Assembly (NCBI GenBank): GCA_036873135.1
Contig: JAPTYO010000005.1
Location: forward strand, 12,440,166 to 12,504,165
Reading direction: 5' to 3'
Source: Clarkia xantiana subsp. parviflora
Taxonomy: Eukaryota > Streptophyta > Magnoliopsida > Myrtales > Onagraceae
DNA length: 64,000 nucleotides
Within the stretch, counting starts at the first letter, position 1; every line of letters begins with the position of its first letter. The translations under genes and the position numbers were made by a program. The notes under the pieces were generated by a model. That model ran no database searches. It saw only the letters and a list, made by a program, of their open reading frames with translations, and had not been told where the DNA came from. Shown in pieces: positions 12,010 through 22,818 of this stretch.

Positions 12010-13380
12010 AGGGCTGGGCATGGTTCGGTTCTGGGCCGAACCGGTTCAGAACCGAACCGGAACCGGATTTTAGGTTCAGTTGGTTTTCTGTACCACGTAA
12101 GAACCGAACCAGATTTTAGGTCCTAGAACCGAACCATAGCAAAACCGGTTCTGAACCGGTTCGAACCGGTTTTGAACCTTTTTTTCATTTTTTTTTTTAC
12201 AAAAATTCAAAATACACACCCAAGTTGATAATCCATATGCAATCAAAAAAATTGCAAAATACAAACTATAAACACAATTGTTCGCTTAAGAGGAGAGAAT
12301 ATCAAAGTCTAAATTAGAAACAATCTAAAATTATAAAAAAGTCAAATATTTAAAATATAAATATCGAGACTTTAAGCGACGTCAAGAGGCGTAGCTCAAA
12401 CTTCAAAAGTGCAGCAAATCTCTGGTTGAAAATTTGTATATTAAGCGAGTTAATCTATCATCTCAATTAGAATATAGAACTATTTATGAGTTAAGTTTCG
12501 AGTTCAAAACTGAACTCAATTAATTGTAGAACTGATCTGGGCTAACATAATATATAATAACTATATATAAGTAAACAAACCTGCTACGACCACCTATATA
12601 TCCAATATGAACCAAACTCAAATAGTGAAGGATCTACCCTATGAGTGTAAACAAATCAAGCTACTCGTGAGCTTATCGAGATCGGCTTGGTCAATATTCA
12701 AATTCGACTCACTCGAGTCGAGTCGATCTTTTTCTGATATCGATTCGAGTTCGAGTTCACTTGTACTCGACTCGAGAGGCTCGCGAGCCTAATCAAGTTT
12801 TTTTTTTGCCTATTCGAGTCGAGTTCGAGTTTGAGTTTTTCGAGCTTTACGTAATAATATTATATATGTATATAATGAGTCGAGGAAGAGTTCGAGCTCG
12901 AGCCAAAAGCCTAATCGAGTCGAGTTCGACCTCCAGCTAAGGTGCACCATTTATAATTTAATTGAATTTTTTAACCTTATCGAGCCGAGTCGAGCCGAAC
13001 TCGAACATGTCAAGTATGACACCGAGTCGAGCTCGAGCTTGAAAAATTAAGGCACGGTCGAGTTCGAGCTCGAATAAACTGAGTCGAGTCGAGCTTGCCG
13101 GATACTCGGCTTGTTTATAGCTCTTTATTCTACAAAAAAAAAAGGATGCAAGAATGTATTACTATCTAACAATTTAGACTTTAGGTAACAAAAGTGGTTC
13201 TGAAAAACCGGTTCAGAACCGGTTCGGAACCGGTTTTGAACCAGTCAAAAACCGCTCCATATATTCCTTATCAAAACCGAACCATTTAAGAACCGGTTCA
13301 GTCAGAACCGGTTCGTATTGGTTCGGTTCCAGTTTGGTTCCGGTTCGGTTCGCCCGAACCGGTTTTTATGCCCAGCCCTA
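12010..13380. mobile_element. hAT-like non-autonomous element with ggttc/gaacc-rich arms
   Basis: It begins agggctgggcatggttcggt and ends with the inverse, ...atgcccagccct. Both arms are packed with gaaccggttc-type palindromic units (12015-12180 and 13195-13375). The termini match the TAGGGCTGGGCA class of plant hAT MITEs (established family, from memory). The middle contains a second, nested element. The 8-base flanks do not match convincingly, so a target duplication is not shown. Confidence 0.7.
12636..13127. mobile_element. Nested hAT-like MITE with gagtcgag repeats
   Basis: It starts near gtgtaaacaaatcaagct and ends near gcttgtttatagctc, which are inverted matches. Both arms are made of cgagtcgagttcgagctcgag-type units. 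It lies inside the 12010-13380 element, so it inserted later. The AGAGCTGTAAAC terminus class belongs to plant hAT MITEs. Exact borders are uncertain by several bases. Confidence 0.65.
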
Positions 13381-14047
13381 CAGATCGTGTCGTGTCTATT
13401 CGTGTCGTGTCGCTAGTGACACGCGTGTCAACAGATCTCTCGTGTCAAAACAGATCACCCTAAATGTGTCGCAGGTTTTCCAAACACGGGAGTTGACATG
13501 GCAGATCCCGTATCACACGGGACACGACACGAGACACAGAATTATTCGTGTCAAAACAGATCTCGTGTTGACATGGAACTTGATGAAAATGAAAAACTTC
13601 AATTTTTTTTTTATGAAACAAAAACACGAACTTTACTCCTTGATAATCAACATGCTTTCACTTTCCGGCTCAGTGAAATCTCACACCACCCCCGACATTA
13701 TAATTTATACCATCAGCAGCGTGTGACCATGCCTCCTCTCTAGAATTACAATTTCTTAAGGCACTCATTCTCCACTTACACTTTTAGACCAAAATTTGTA
13801 CAAATGCTAAGTTTTGTAAATATACAATTACTGATCTTTATAAATAATAAGTATTAAGTTTCAAATAAGTCGTGTCGATGCGTGTCTATCGTGGACCTAC
13901 AGATTAGATCTACACGAACATGCCTAAAAACGTGTTTAGTCACAGGTCTATCTCACACGGTCATATTTTCGTGTAGATCAAAAAACAAAAAAAGCAGGTC
14001 CGTGTCAGATCGTGTCTTCGTGCCGTGTCAGCAATTGCCACCCCTAT
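13381..14047. mobile_element. hAT-like MITE rich in cgtgtc/gacacg
   Basis: The right end reads ...gtgtcagcaattgccacccct, the inverse of a TAGGGGTGGCAATTGC hAT terminus. The body is filled with cgtgtc and gacacg words on both arms. The left terminus is missing: the sequence starts abruptly against the end of the neighbouring element at 13380. It has no coding capacity. Confidence 0.6.
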
Positions 14048-14195
14048 TTAACGGTCAAACTAACGGTCAATTAACGGATGCACCAAAAGTGGTACAGATT
14101 GCAAACTTATTACACCAAAAGTATACAAAATAAAAGATGTTGCACCAAAAGCAAAAAATCGTCAAACATGTTGTACTAAAAGACCTATTAACCCT
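14048..14195. mobile_element. Single MULE-type terminal arm
   Basis: Read on the minus strand it starts gggttaataggtcttttagt and runs through three ttttggtRcaac-like units to ccgttaattgaccgttagtttgaccg. This resembles the inner arms of the other MULE-like elements here. No partner arm was found, probably because it was lost when the gacacg element inserted at 14047. Confidence 0.5.
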
Positions 14196-14375
14196 AAAAA
14201 AATAAAACATCCATCATCACTAATGTTTAGGATGACTTAATAGGTAAAAACAATTTGCAGAAAAAGTCTTAATAGGAGGATAATGTTTTAATAAAATCTT
14301 ATTAATGTTTTTTCTTATTCTTTGTTATCATATTTTTTAAATAATAATATTAGAAAATTTTCAGGTTAATTGCAA

Positions 14376-14420
14376 TCTCTAGTATATATATACTAGGTGC
14401 ATTACCCCCGCGGGGAGATA
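14376..14420 (+). mobile_element. Possible Helitron 5' terminus
   Basis: After an A, the sequence reads tctctagtatatatatacta, then ggtgcattacccccgcgggg. Plant Helitron 5' ends typically read TCTCTA...TAGGTG followed by a CCGCG-rich stretch. I could not locate the CTRR hairpin 3' end, so the extent is unknown. Confidence 0.35.
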
Positions 14421-15221
14421 TGTAACACACAAATAATCAATAAGATAAAATGGTTGGGAAAAAAAAAGATAGAATGATCAAAATTGTAACAATGAATTTG
14501 TTATACCACATTTGTATGTCGATATATAATATTTAGTAAAGCACTCTACATGAAAGCAGGTTTTAGGGCTGTCAAATATCACTTGTTTTCTCATTAACAG
14601 AAATAGTGCATCAAGAGGGGACCATCAATATGTCAAACCCTGTGTCTTCAGTTTAAGACGATTGGACTACATTAAAAAAAAAGGAAGTAGTAAGCTTGAC
14701 TTCAGGCTACCCAGGTCTCAGTTATTTTGATGGGAAGGGAAAGAGAGCGAGCATTAGGGTGTCTTCCATCATGCTTATATGGATTTCTTTATATATTTAG
14801 GGATGTATCGTAGTCAACTAAAGACGGTTCATTCCTAGAACCTTCGGAAATCAACGCGTGAATTGAATTCTTACCTTACCAAAATGAATGCATGAATGCA
14901 GGAGATGCATGCATATGTACATATGAATATATTTTTCAGTCATTGCTTGGATATTGTAGCGACTTAATTGCGCATCGGTCTCGTTCATCGGTTTGATATC
15001 AAACTCTTAACTCAATGCATCGATTACAACACTGAAAAACTCTCAGCTCCACATTCGCTCTGTTATTATTTTTCATTCAAAATTTATATAATATATAGAT
15101 GCTTCCAAGATCACACCTAGTACCTACTATACAATATATCTTCATCGGACAAATCTCATCCAAACTAGGTGACATCATATTTTTTTACACTATTTATATT
15201 ATGTATATACATTCATTAAAA
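14421..15221. other. Intergenic DNA, no gene seen
   Basis: This is AT-rich with short frames only. If the Helitron start at 14376 is real, part of this stretch would be its interior. Confidence 0.45.
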
Positions 15222-16120
15222 TGTTTTTTTTTTTTTTATGAATGTCGAATTTTATTGAAATAAAAACTATTACACACTACATAATAGAAAAAAACCCGCG
15301 CTGGAGAGATTGGTTAACATCCAATTCCCGAACTAGTAGAGCGGGTACTAACAGAACAACATAAGCAAATATAACAGAGCAAAACATAGAAATACAAATA
15401 AAAGTAAATAAACTAAAACAACAAAACGGATTAACGGAATAGATGACCCAGGCAAATGATAGAATCTTGGAGATGAGGAATCCACCTGATACAGCGGCAC
15501 CCGTAGCCCTTCGGAGGGTAGAAGAACCCTCCTCAAGAGCGACATAGCTAACAGATGACCTGCAAACCAAGCGATACCAGACAGGACCCATAATCAATCG
15601 GAAACACACACGACTCCATAAACAAACAAGGATGACCGCATGACTGGTGCAGAGATCTTTGAGTGGTAGGGGCTAGATGATACCGGTCTACCGAAGCACC
15701 CCTGCCTGTGGAACATCCGCGAAGGACCAGCGCACGTCGGGGTGCCACAGAAATGCTCTGCTTCTCCGTAAGGAGAAGGAAATGAGTACGTCCGCGATCG
15801 CGGTCGTATCGTGGTTACCCCGAAGGGTAAATATCATTCAGTGGCTTTTTCCGAGAACGGAGCGTTGGTTCTGACGAACCATAGGTTCAGCCGAAAGGGG
15901 TAGATGGGGAAGGGTAGTGGGCTGTACCGCCAAGATGTAGTCAATGTTGAGCTTAAAACGGTGAACAACATCCACGATGGCATGTGGAAGGACGTAGGCG
16001 ACCGGCAGACGACATGTTGGGGGCGGAGGTGGACTGTGGCGACGCGTCCTGGCGAGGCGGAGGGGTGGGGTGGACTCCGCGATTTGGCGAGGCGGAGGCG
16101 AAGAGTGGGATGAATGCAAG
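15222..16120 (-). mobile_element. Poly(A)-tailed retro-insertion (LINE fragment or processed transcript)
   Basis: A pure T run of about 15 bases (about 15224-15238) is followed by atgaatgtcgaattttattg. On the minus strand this is an AATAAAATTC-type 3' end followed by poly(A). The 15240-16110 body is much GC-richer than its surroundings, with several medium minus-strand frames (15277-15609, 15548-15748, 15838-16119) but no protein I recognise. This layout indicates reverse transcription of a polyadenylated RNA. I did not find a target duplication or a reverse-transcriptase domain, so LINE 3' end versus retrocopy is open. Confidence 0.5.
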
Positions 16121-16131
16121 GCTGAACAATT

Positions 16132-16633
16132 GGGTTAATAACTAAAAAACATATATAGTTTACCCTATATTAAAAGTAGGTATCTGACGTTTGAAATGTT
16201 AAAATAGACTGTTCAGGTTTCATTATTATTGAAATTTGGTGTCTCTACGCGTCTTTTCATCTCCTTTCAATCATTTTATCAACCCACACACTCACTCATA
16301 ATCCATCACTCATTACTTTTCACAAAATCGTTTCACCCAAAAGTTAAACATCCAAAATAAAAGGTTTCTAGCAGAGTGGTGTGGAACGATTTCCAACGAC
16401 AACGGAGCAGAATTAACTTGCACTGATGTCGTCAGCTTCATAGATGACGAGAATAGAGTGTTTATAGAAGTTTGAATTTAACAGTCGGTTTCGTCAGAAT
16501 TGACTTCTCTATAGTAAACACACCGAGACACCGCATTTTAACAAAATTGAAACCTTTGTTACTGCAGTTTAACTTTTCAAACTTTAGACACCTACTTTTA
16601 ACGTATGGTAAACAATTTTTTAGTTATTAACCC
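16132..16633. mobile_element. MULE-type MITE with 9-bp target duplication
   Basis: The left arm (gggttaataactaaaaaaca...) and the right arm (...agttattaaccc) are inverted copies for about 90 bases, including agtttaccYta and taaaagtaggt blocks. The 9 bases on the left (tgaacaatt, 16123-16131) and right (ttaactatt, 16634-16642) match at 7 of 9 positions, as expected for an aged Mutator-type duplication. The 502-base element has no coding frame. It lies about 400 bases downstream of the INO80D-like gene's stop codon. Confidence 0.8.
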
Positions 16634-16642
16634 TTAACTATT

Positions 16643-17045
16643 TATATATAGAACACCTAAAAACATAGGACAACCTTGGAACTGTGATTAAGCTCTTAAC
16701 CATATATATTTAATAAAAGTGTTTTTCTAAACAAAAGCACTACGAAACCCACCATTAATTAAAAAACAAAAAAACAAGCAAGACAAATATGTTCCTGTAC
16801 ATTTCAAGCCTCCTGGACTCAAATTTTCTTCCACGTCGTTGTATTCTTGGTAGTGCTCTCTCCTTCGTTTGCAGAGGCAAACGTAATAAAACCTGATAGG
16901 TAAAACAGTAAACATGAACACAGGTAAAAATATATTGGCAAGGAAATAAGCATAAGCATGGAAGGAAATAAGAGTGGTTTACATTGATTGACTCACCTCT
17001 AGCTAGCTAGCTTGCTTGGTTGTGGTGAAGCTGATTTTGAGAGAG
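16643..17045. other. 3' flank of the INO80D-like gene
   Basis: This is probably the 3' UTR of the minus-strand gene plus spacer. No independent gene was recognised. A 64-codon minus-strand frame at 16727-16921 has no recognisable domain. Confidence 0.45.
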
Positions 17046-19434
17046 TCAGTTGGGAGCTTCTTGTTTAACTTGAAGTTTAGCAGCAGCTCTTCTCTTTTGC
17101 TGAATTTGACGGACGCACTCTACCACCATGGTGTGAAACTTAGGACCAAGTTTAGTTGATAAAGATACGTTAAGCCCTGCTTTCCTCAATGCTTTTGTCA
17201 CCTCCTTATGAGCTTTTTGTAAGTGGTTCCCACATAGAGACGGCCTAGTCGATCTCATAATTGTCTTTGTGCATGTTATAGGACCCGCTTGTGCACTAAA
17301 TCACAACACACTCCACTTCAATTTCACGTAAATTATAACAGATGTAGCAATTTGCTCAAATATTGGAAGTTCATGTATCCAATATTTCTTTAACAGCTAA
17401 ACCTAAATACATTCATTTCTGTCATAAAAATAGTGCAAACATGTGCGAATGGTCTATATCAATCTCTGAATTACAATTACTATTTCATCAAAAGCACGTC
17501 CCCTACATGATTATTTATTTCATGATGAAAACTACAATGTGATTAATCTATTATTACATTCCATAGAATACACACCAAAGACATATGACTCGAAAAGCTT
17601 TAGTTCAGATGTTCTACAACTATTGACATTTTTTTCTTCTAAAAAAAATATGCCTCTGACTTTGGTTACTTAAAACAGAGAAGGTACTCAAGTGTTGCAA
17701 ATGTGAAAGTGTCAAAACAGCAAAAAATATATTATCTTATGATTACCGTATTTGCATGCCTTATCAAAATGAAGGAATTTCAACTTCCAAGGATATTTGA
17801 GAGAGCAGCTCTTTTCAAAAGAGATCCAAATATTTCCCAAGATAACTCAACAGACAGTCTAAACTTGCATCTTATGATGTATTAGACACTAGAAAGATGG
17901 CTTAGTAAAGACCAAAATGTCTAAGGGTTCCTTGTAGTTTATTGGAATATATATAGGAAGAAAAATCCTTGCTAGGATTCTTTCGGGTATAGACAGCAGC
18001 CATATTCCTACTTCGTTTCTGTACATTGTAGTCCAACCTCTTTAAATCAAGAAATGGATTTTAGAGGATAAATAAAACATCTAAAACTTATCAGCACATT
18101 ACGCAAACATCACGTGCACTCCAGCTTTAAGACCAAAACTTATCAGCACACACTTGAAATAAAACGAAATGCTAAGTAGAACTAACTTCCACAATGGCAC
18201 ATTACGCAAACGCAAGAGCTATCTAAAGTTTGCTTAACTAACCTCAAAATTAACCCCCTCGACCTCTTAACAAAGGCAACACAAAACTTCAGAGGAGATA
18301 ATGAGAACAGGAAACTGAGAAGAGTGGGAGGGGGAAGGGAGGAAAACAGAACTACTTCTTGGGAAAAGGTTTATACTTTATTCAAGGGAAGGAAATTGAG
18401 GGGTTTGAAATGAAAACCCATCCCTTGTTCGTATAGTATAGCAAGAAAATAAGAGACTCGGACCAAAATTCTACTGTTCCTGCCCAATTTCTTTCCCTTA
18501 TTTGCATCGCAAGGAAAATAAGGGATGGCACCTATGAATTCCTTCAATTTGGTGGATAACCAAAATCCTCCGGAAAATAAAACCTCCAATTCTCAACCAA
18601 TTTCTTTAGACACCTCCCCGTTCCACAAGATCACTCCCCTTCCTTCCCTTTCTCTCCATTTCCTCATATCTCCTCAATCCAAACATACCGTAATGATAAA
18701 ACATTTCAATTCAGACATTTCCATAAGTTCTAGGGAAACAACTGCGATACCCAGAATACATTCACACACATACAATGAGCAGCTTCAGATAAAAGAAAGG
18801 AAATGGTATACCTTTTGATCACATGGCTACAATTCCTGTAAAGCTTCTGCTTCGGATCCGACAGTATATGGTAGTGACAGAAGCTCGTCAAAGCCATAGC
18901 CTTGAGTTTGCACCCAACAAAAGCGCACCTTTGATTGTTGCTGGTTGTGTCCAAATCGATCCGATTACTGACAGCACCGTTACTAGGATGGTGGTTACCA
19001 TTCTCGCCGGAACCCTCGATGTCAGCTAAATGGGTGTCGAGTATCTCAGCATCACCCTCGTGCTGCGCCTCTCTGAAGGGACTGACGCCATACTCCCAAT
19101 AGTACTCCCTGTACAGGACCTTGAGCTCCTCCATGTAAGCCCAATAGTGGTCCCGGTAGCATCGGGCCAGCTGCTTCAGTCGATGAGCTCGCACCCTCAA
19201 CACCTCGGCCCGCGTGAGGTGAGACGCGCGTGAAAGGGCGAGCAATTCGGGAGATGGGTCTAGAAGATTGGCGCTGGCGTCCGCGGCAGCGGCGGTGGGA
19301 CTGACGGAGGTCTCCGGCTGGATAGAATTAGGGTTTGGCGGATTGGAGTTGGTTGTACAATTGTTCATGATAAGGTTGGGAGTTTTGGGGGGCTTTGAGG
19401 TAGAAGGGTAGGGAGGTTTGGGAGTAGACGCCAT
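17046..19434 (-). CDS. INO80D/KANSL2-like zinc-finger protein (two exons)
   Basis: The exons 19434-18812 and 17295-17046 join across a 1516-base GT-AG intron through a split Ser codon. They give 290 residues ending at TGA. Residues 1-60 are Pro/Ser/Thr-rich and look disordered. Residues 75-120 form a Tyr/Arg-rich helical block (RAHRLKQLARCYRDHYWAYM). Two Cys/His modules follow: C170, C175, C186, H188 or H190 with C202, then C216, C229, H232. This spacing matches the C3Hc3H potential DNA-binding domain (PF13891) of INO80 complex subunit D and NSL complex subunit 2, nuclear chromatin factors. The tail is basic (KRRAAAKLQVKQ). I chose the ATG at 19432-19434 because the in-frame extension upstream has no ATG-initiated, conserved-looking sequence. 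Its precise complex in plants is inference. Confidence 0.88.
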
Positions 19435-19607
19435 TAACGACAGGGGCAAAGAGTAAATTGACCGCAGATGACAGAGAGTATAGAGATTTTGAGGAAGAAG
19501 AGGTCGGGCCAAAGAGTATAGGCGAAACTGATGGCCATTGGTTGACACGGGAGATCTGAAATAGAGATGTGAAATAGAGATGGGAAATCTCGGTTTGACT
19601 TAGATTG

Positions 19608-19772
19608 GTAATTAGTTTTTTTTTTTTTTTTTGATATATTTACATTGCTTTCGCAAGTTCGGACCGGGAGCGTTAAGGTTAAAGTCCTCCCCAAGGCGGT
19701 GTCTCCGTCGGGTTTCGACCTCGGGTCGCCCACGGGGAACACAACTCGCTTTACCAGTTGTAATTAGTTTTT
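19608..19772 (-). mobile_element. tRNA-derived SINE with target-site duplication
   Basis: On the minus strand it starts with an A-box-like ctggtaaagcgagttg and has a clear B box (gaggtcgaaaccc, compare GGTTCGANNCC). It ends after about 140 bases in a long A tail (the T run at 19616-19632). The body (about 19621-19759) is bounded by the duplication gtaattagttttt (19608-19620 and 19760-19772), with its T end merging into the tail. These are the marks of a plant Pol III SINE (established knowledge). It sits 174 bases upstream of the INO80D-like start codon, in the promoter or 5' UTR. Confidence 0.85.
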
Positions 19773-19828
19773 TAATCGGTCTATATTTGTATTTGGTTGT
19801 CCATGAAGGCTTATATCGGTCAAAAACT

Positions 19829-20489
19829 CATATCTGCTAGCCAAACTTTACATAAATGTGCAATTTGCTAGATTGACTTTTTTTCGTAGCAAATTGCTAG
19901 CTGAACTTTCTATATTGTGCAAAAAGCTAGCTCCGTCAATTTTTCCGTTAGTTATGGATGGAAAATACTTTCAAATATTACTAAAAACACTCTAAAGTTT
20001 TAGTATGATGATATAAAGACATAATATTTTTTATAAAATCAAAATAATAAATAATAAATGTTAAAAAATATATTAAAGAAAAAATGTACCTTAAAAATGT
20101 AAAAAAAAAAAATTTATTAAAATATTTTTAAAAATTCTATAAAAACATACAATTTTAAAAGCAATTAATTTTCATTTTTTGAATTTTGAGATTATATATT
20201 TAAATTATATATATTTTTTGTATAATATATATAATTATAAATTTTATTCGAGATTTATATTTGCTTTAATATAAAATTTAAGGTTATTTTACAATAATAG
20301 TAGAACTTTAGGGTATTTTTAATAATTTTAGAAAGTATATTCCGTCCATAATTAACGGAAAATTTGACGGAGCTAGCAAATTGCACATTAGCAAAAGTTC
20401 AGCTAGCGATTTGCTACAAAAATAAATTCGGCTAGCAAATTGCACTTTCACAGAAAGTTCAGCTAGCAATTTGATAATTAACTCTTTCT
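19829..20489. mobile_element. Inverted-repeat MITE with gctagcaaattgc arms
   Basis: The left arm (19829-19965) and right arm (20340-20489) are inverted. Each has three units of caatttgctagc/gctagcaaattg followed by a shared tagctccgtcaaWttttccgtta block. The centre is almost pure A/T. It has no coding frame. The style (repeated units inside long TIRs, ccgtta inner block) matches the other MULE-like elements in this window. The ends are approximate. Confidence 0.75.
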
Positions 20490-20689
20490 TTAATCTTTTT
20501 CGGTTATGATTAAAAAAATCATCGGTTATAATAACCAAATTTCTACCTCAGCTTCGATTATTCTAGAAATCGTTATTTGAATTTGAATTTTTTAAAATTG
20601 ATTGCTCGAACTTCAATTTTCGAGCAAATAGGTATTTTTGTTTCAATTTATGTTCAATTGGACAAAAAATAGGTTGGATAAGTCATGTT
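20490..20689. other. AT-rich spacer
   Basis: No gene was seen. It may be decayed sequence 3' of the Copia fragment that begins at about 20690. Confidence 0.4.
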
Positions 20690-21209
20690 TTCGCTCGGTC
20701 CAAAGCCTATAGGAAGTTGGTTCCACCGATTTCAAGGGAACACGATTTAACACATAAGTCGCTGTCAATTACGCATCGCCCCAGAAGAAGATGATAAGTT
20801 GACCTTGCGACAACATGATTCTAATCATGTCAAGAAGTGTCCGAATACCGTTTTGCTACGATGTATAAGGAATCGAAAAGTGACGTACAATTACTTTTTC
20901 ATTACATATATCGCTAAACGTAGTGAATGTGTATTCACCTCCTCTTTCGGTTCGAAGGGTTTTAACCTTTCGGTCCAACTAATTCTCTACGATGTTCAAA
21001 TACTTCTTGAAGCATTCGAGTGCATCAGATATATGAGAAATCATGTAAGTCATACAGTAGCGAGAGTAGTCATTAATAAATGTAATGAAATACCGCGCTC
21101 CACCTCTAGCAGCGTCATTCACGGGTCCGCATATGTCTGAATGGATAAGATGTCATGGAAATTTAGATCTTCTTGCAGTACCAAAAGGTTTGCGGGTGGA
21201 CTTACCGGT
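20690..21209 (-). pseudogene. Copia integrase fragment, 3' side of a split element
   Basis: The minus strand reads, with scattered stops, the Copia integrase core: a WHLIHSDICGPV-type first-Asp block, then FITFINDYSRYCMTYMI, then a LRTERGGEYT block where the second catalytic Asp is changed. Its upstream edge at 21209 stops inside the segment joining the zinc-binding region to the catalytic core. The missing 5' part continues at 38791 on the far side of the inserted LARD, so this is one Copia element cut in two. RT and RNase H were not found to the left, so the 3' half is lost. Confidence 0.85.
21205..21209. repeat. Target-site duplication (left) of the LARD
   Basis: The sequence ccggt directly precedes the LTR. 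The partner after the right LTR is ccggc (38791-38795). Four of five bases match. Confidence 0.75.
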
Positions 21210-22123
21210 TGATGGATATACGTCCGATTCGAGTTCGTTTTACATTCGGGCCTCGTTAACACGTCAAACCCACAAACGGCTTAAAAATGCTAACCCGCGA
21301 GTTAGAACGGTCCGAACGAGAGACACGTACATTCAGACTGGACTCGTCCGGATTTTCTTCATAATCAGATGTGTTCGGATTGTCGTCCCGGGACGCGCGT
21401 ATCCCCGCATGTTTACACTATGTATGAGTTTTCCCTTTGCCAATTTGGCTTACGTCCATGCCCAGTTCACGTTTTCTACTAAACCAGGGTCAGACCGTTC
21501 AAAACTAGGTTCGGTTCCAAGTTTCCCTATATATAGGAACTTGGCCAACCATTTCATAACTTAAGTTGGCTTGGGAGCTCTGACTTATCACTAGCTTTAT
21601 CTCTCTAGAATTCTCTCTTACTTAAGCATTGGAGAGGGTTCATCGCGCACCACCCCCCCCCCCCCCCTCTGTGGTGTCGATACTACCCCTTGTGCAGGTG
21701 TTAGGAGGAATGCGCGCATACACCGCTAGGCGAGCACGCACATACACCGCAAGGCGAGCACGCGCATACACCACAAATCAAACATGCGCATACACTGGAA
21801 GGCGCGCACACGCATACACCGCAATGCACGCACACGCTGACATCGCAAGGCATGCACGTATGGATATAGAAAGGGATAGCGTGCTGATACTCTGGGACGT
21901 CAACGTCTCAGCACACGAACGACTATACATACGAACACTCAAACACTTAGCCATTTTAAGGGTTGATAAACCACCGACACTCCGACCGTCCGACACTCCG
22001 AAGCTCCGACACTCCGACACCCCGACATCCCGACTGTCTGACACCTGTGAGCTTTGACAACCCGACGAAGATACAAAACAACATTCCAAGGACTCGACCA
22101 CCCGCACGGGTCTGGACCCAACA
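21210..22123 (+). repeat. LARD 5' LTR
   Basis: It runs TGATGG...CCAACA. It contains an array of roughly 24-base gcRcatacaccgcaaggcg units (about 21712-21860), a C15-type run, and a run of cgacactccga words (about 21975-22045). The right LTR matches over its length but differs at many sites and by an indel of about 30 bases, so the insertion is older than the nested gypsy. Confidence 0.9.
21528..21535 (+). promoter_or_regulatory. TATA box in LARD 5' LTR
   Basis: The motif ccctatatatagg lies about 330 bases into the LTR and is conserved in the other LTR at 38227-38234. Confidence 0.6.
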
Positions 22124-22140
22124 TTTGGCGCCGTCTGCGA
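22124..22140 (+). other. LARD primer-binding site region
   Basis: The sequence tttggcgccgtctgcga abuts the LTR end. The TGGCGCCGTCTG core is the class used by TAT/Athila-type gypsy elements (established knowledge), and the same core occurs in the nested gypsy at 29169-29186. Confidence 0.75.
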
Positions 22141-22813
22141 TATTCGAACAAAAAGTCATTACTCGCCTCTAAGAGCTAAATGGCCAATACAAACGTTGGC
22201 ACTCACAGAGACTTCCCAAGAAAAGACATGCGAAGACCAACACTGGAGCGCTACGCTGCGCTACTCTGACGTCGCAATCACCGCTATGACGATTGTGTTT
22301 ACCACCGCCACCGTTGCGACACCGGTTACCACCAACCATCGGCGTCCGACCAACAGGTTGCACGCCTCGCTATCACTCCGGCGCGGCGAAGAGATCGCTA
22401 TCACCGGAAATCATCGTCAACTGAAAAAACTGACGAGACGACCTAATCCAGACCTCATGTAGTGGATACCAACACGAAGCCCCCAAACACCCGCTATCAT
22501 ACCTAGCGCAAGCGTATCCTTTGCAGCGACAAATATATATATATACAATCACATAATTGCAGGTCATACCAATGGGTGATCAATGCAAAACAACTATATA
22601 TTCAACACAATGCTAACGAGACCTCCGACCGAGAAACTCTCACGACCGACGCAGAGAGTAACCCCTTACTATACATTCAATGTTCCAAGAACTTAACTAT
22701 TTCTATGCATTACATATTTTTATCTCCTAACAATGACTAATAAGAATCAAGAAAATACGAAGCAAGGGAAGGTCGAACCTTCAAAAATTCAATCCAACTC
22801 GTAAAAAAACTTG
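22141..22813 (+). other. LARD internal leader
   Basis: This follows the PBS. A plus-strand frame starting near 22180 is open for only about 30 codons before a stop, and I see no gag domain. Confidence 0.45.
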
Positions 22814-22818
22814 ACGCG

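Noticed and set aside
18730..19548. Longer N-terminus for the INO80D-like protein (start at 19548)
   Set aside because: The extra 38 codons do not begin with ATG and look like leader sequence. The ATG at 19432-19434 starts the Pro/Ser-rich region expected for the family.
21629..22172. Overlapping open frames of about 60-140 codons on both strands
   Set aside because: They result from short tandem repeats in the LARD LTR and are partly mirrored in the other LTR. They do not encode a domain.
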